The notes beneath the pieces are model-generated. The model was not told the DNA's origin. It did no database searches and worked only from the letters and a program-made list of their open reading frames with translations. From NCBI GenBank assembly GCA_036514635.1, contig DATBWU010000147.1, positions 1 through 15,647 on the forward strand: 15,647 bases of DNA, read 5' to 3'. Both the position numbers and the translations under genes were made by a program. Shown in pieces: positions 14,801 through 15,647 of this stretch. Position 1 is the stretch's first letter; every line of letters begins with the position of its first letter. This DNA is from DASSFZ01 sp036514635. GTDB taxonomy: Bacteria; Chloroflexota; Anaerolineae; Fen-1058.

Positions 14801-14921
14801 CGAGAAAGTCCTGGTGATGCACGAGGACCAGGCGATCCGCCGGGCGCGGCTGGGATTGGTGCAACACATTGCCGCGTTGAGCGAAGGGATCGTCGATCTC
14901 TCTAAGGTGGAAGGTTTTTGA
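11892..14921 (+). CDS. glyQS: Fused alpha-beta glycine-tRNA ligase
   Basis: A 1009-residue fusion of the two subunits of bacterial-type glycyl-tRNA synthetase, which charges tRNA-Gly. GTG 11892 has AGG eight bases upstream. Residues 1-296 are the alpha catalytic subunit ([65 protein letters not shown]). Residues 297-324 are a Gln/Pro/Asn-rich linker. Residues 325 to the end are the beta subunit, opening [14 protein letters not shown], with an HD-like region [13 protein letters not shown] at about 714 and a C-terminal anticodon-binding region ([20 protein letters not shown]). Most bacteria encode these as separate glyQ and glyS genes; fused forms are known, for example in Chlamydia. Both linker and one beta-subunit loop are made of simple repeats. 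The stop overlaps the next ATG. Confidence 0.95.
   Translation: [1009 protein letters not shown]
12781..12863. repeat. In-frame repeat tract encoding the GlyQ-GlyS linker
   Basis: Two repeat families lie back to back inside the glyQS frame. At 12781-12813 there are CAGTNNN heptads (cagtaat, cagtaag, cagttat, cagtcgg, cagtg). At 12817-12863 there are CCAACCAGC-type repeats. They encode residues 297-324, from [10 protein letters not shown] through [11 protein letters not shown] to NQPT, exactly between the alpha and beta parts. Confidence 0.88.
13722..13753. repeat. CCAAC repeat inside the GlyS part
   Basis: An aaccaacc/aaactaac-type tract of about 32 bp within the beta-subunit coding region. 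It encodes [10 protein letters not shown] just after KHQRYFPV, at a loop that in other GlyS proteins reads roughly as an Asp/Gly turn. It is the same family as the second half of the linker tract about 900 bp upstream. Confidence 0.65.
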
Positions 14922-15647
14922 TGCGAAAATGGTTACGGGCGCTGATCCCAATCGGGATCGGCGCGATCACGACGATCGTGCTAATCGGTGCGACGCGGCA
15001 GTTGACTGCCCAGGCGACAGCGAGCTGGGCTGCTCAATCGCAGCCGGCGCACGCCGTGACGCTCGGTGGCAATCTGCTGATCAATCCCGACTTTGAAGAC
15101 GGCTATAGTTATCCGCTGCCGTGCTGCAACAACATCGCCGTGCCGATTGGATGGAACATTCGCTGGTACACGGATACGCCGTCAAGCGGGTACATCGACT
15201 ACACGTTCAAGCAGCCCGAAGTGAAAATCATCGACGCAACGGTCTGGCCGTTCTGCTGCCAACTTCTGCTGCCGCCGCGCATCCACAGCGGGCGTTACGC
15301 CGTCGAATCGTTCGTGCTGTTTGCGAACCAGGATACGTCGTTCTACCAGCAGGTCGGCGGCGTTCCGATCGGCGTGGTGGTGACGGCCTCGGCCTGGGTG
15401 CACGCCTGGGTCAGCAGTTGCGATCCCACGCCGAGCATTACACCGGTATTATCGCTGCAAGGCCCCACACAATCGGGCTGCCCGAACAATTATTGGCCGA
15501 TCGAATCCTCTCGCATGAGGGTGGGCATCGATCCGTATGGCGGCACGGATCCACGCGCTTCGACTGTGGTGTGGAATCGGAGTTGGACCGACCCGCAAGG
15601 CTGGGGACCCTACGACTACTATTCGTCCACCCTGCCGGTTGTGACGA
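14921..15647 (+). CDS. Secreted protein of unknown function (partial, 3' end outside window)
   Basis: An open frame from ATG 14921 to the window end (242 codons, no stop). The ATG shares one base with the glyQS stop (TGATG), and GGAAGG lies six bases upstream, so it is translationally coupled. The N-terminus is a signal peptide or anchor (MRKWLRALIPIGIGAITTIV, then LIGATRQLTAQA). The exported part begins with GGNLLINPDFEDGYSYPLP, a pattern common at the start of carbohydrate-binding-like jelly-roll domains in which N..NP.FE is conserved. Aromatic and Gly-rich segments and two adjacent cysteine pairs (PCCNN, FCCQL) follow. Family not identified. Linkage to the synthetase is probably positional only. 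Confidence 0.75.
   Translation, partial: MRKWLRALIPIGIGAITTIVLIGATRQLTAQATASWAAQSQPAHAVTLGGNLLINPDFEDGYSYPLPCCNNIAVPIGWNIRWYTDTPSSGYIDYTFKQPEVKIIDATVWPFCCQLLLPPRIHSGRYAVESFVLFANQDTSFYQQVGGVPIGVVVTASAWVHAWVSSCDPTPSITPVLSLQGPTQSGCPNNYWPIESSRMRVGIDPYGGTDPRASTVVWNRSWTDPQGWGPYDYYSSTLPVVT

Noticed and set aside
14199..14951. Long minus-strand open frame opposite glyQS
   Set aside because: Antisense shadow of a clearly conserved coding region; His/Arg/Gln-rich and without motifs.
15100..15112. acggctatagt match to the outer arm of the 18-121 repeat
   Set aside because: An 11-base match inside coding sequence with no paired arm nearby; chance similarity is likely.

Overview
The window looks like a stretch of chromosome from a GC-rich bacterium. 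A Chloroflexota (Anaerolineae-like) MAG is my best guess, from the fused glycine-tRNA ligase, the many short degenerate intergenic repeats, and a large intein in a housekeeping gene; this is inference, as there is no rRNA or other marker here. About 7 kb on the left is transcribed on the minus strand and about 8.6 kb on the right on the plus strand. They diverge from the interval between tsaE and a metallophosphoesterase gene.

Minus strand, in order of transcription. A t6A tRNA-modification and acetyltransferase group comes first: tsaE, then tsaB, then rimI. tsaB and rimI overlap by GTGA, and a perfect TATAAT lies just upstream of tsaE. Next is a family 4 uracil-DNA glycosylase split by a 350-residue intein. 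It is followed by a tight group: an orphan nucleotidyltransferase-fold protein, a Wzz-like chain-length regulator, and an MNT/HEPN pair that overlaps by GTGA.

Plus strand. A calcineurin-like metallophosphoesterase and bifunctional GlmU come first, then a repeat-filled 279-bp gap. After it come a CNNM/CorC (hemolysin-like) membrane protein with paired CBS domains, RecO, a fused alpha-beta glycyl-tRNA synthetase, and a translationally coupled secreted protein that runs off the window end. The order CorC-recO-glyQS resembles the conserved era-recO-glyQ-glyS neighbourhoods of other bacteria.

The most notable content is not a new gene cassette but two kinds of invading sequence. First, the intein sits exactly at a predicted iron-sulfur ligand cysteine of the glycosylase, so the Cys needed at its C-terminal splice junction is also needed for the cluster. 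Second, several families of short repeats fill the gaps: CAGTNNN heptads, CCAAC/CCAGC tracts, a 34-bp ATCCG repeat, and nested inverted repeats of about 70 to 260 bp. Two of these families run into reading frames. They encode the RecO C-terminus, the linker joining the two halves of the glycyl-tRNA synthetase, and a loop inside its beta half. I see no CRISPR array, rRNA, tRNA or complete insertion sequence.
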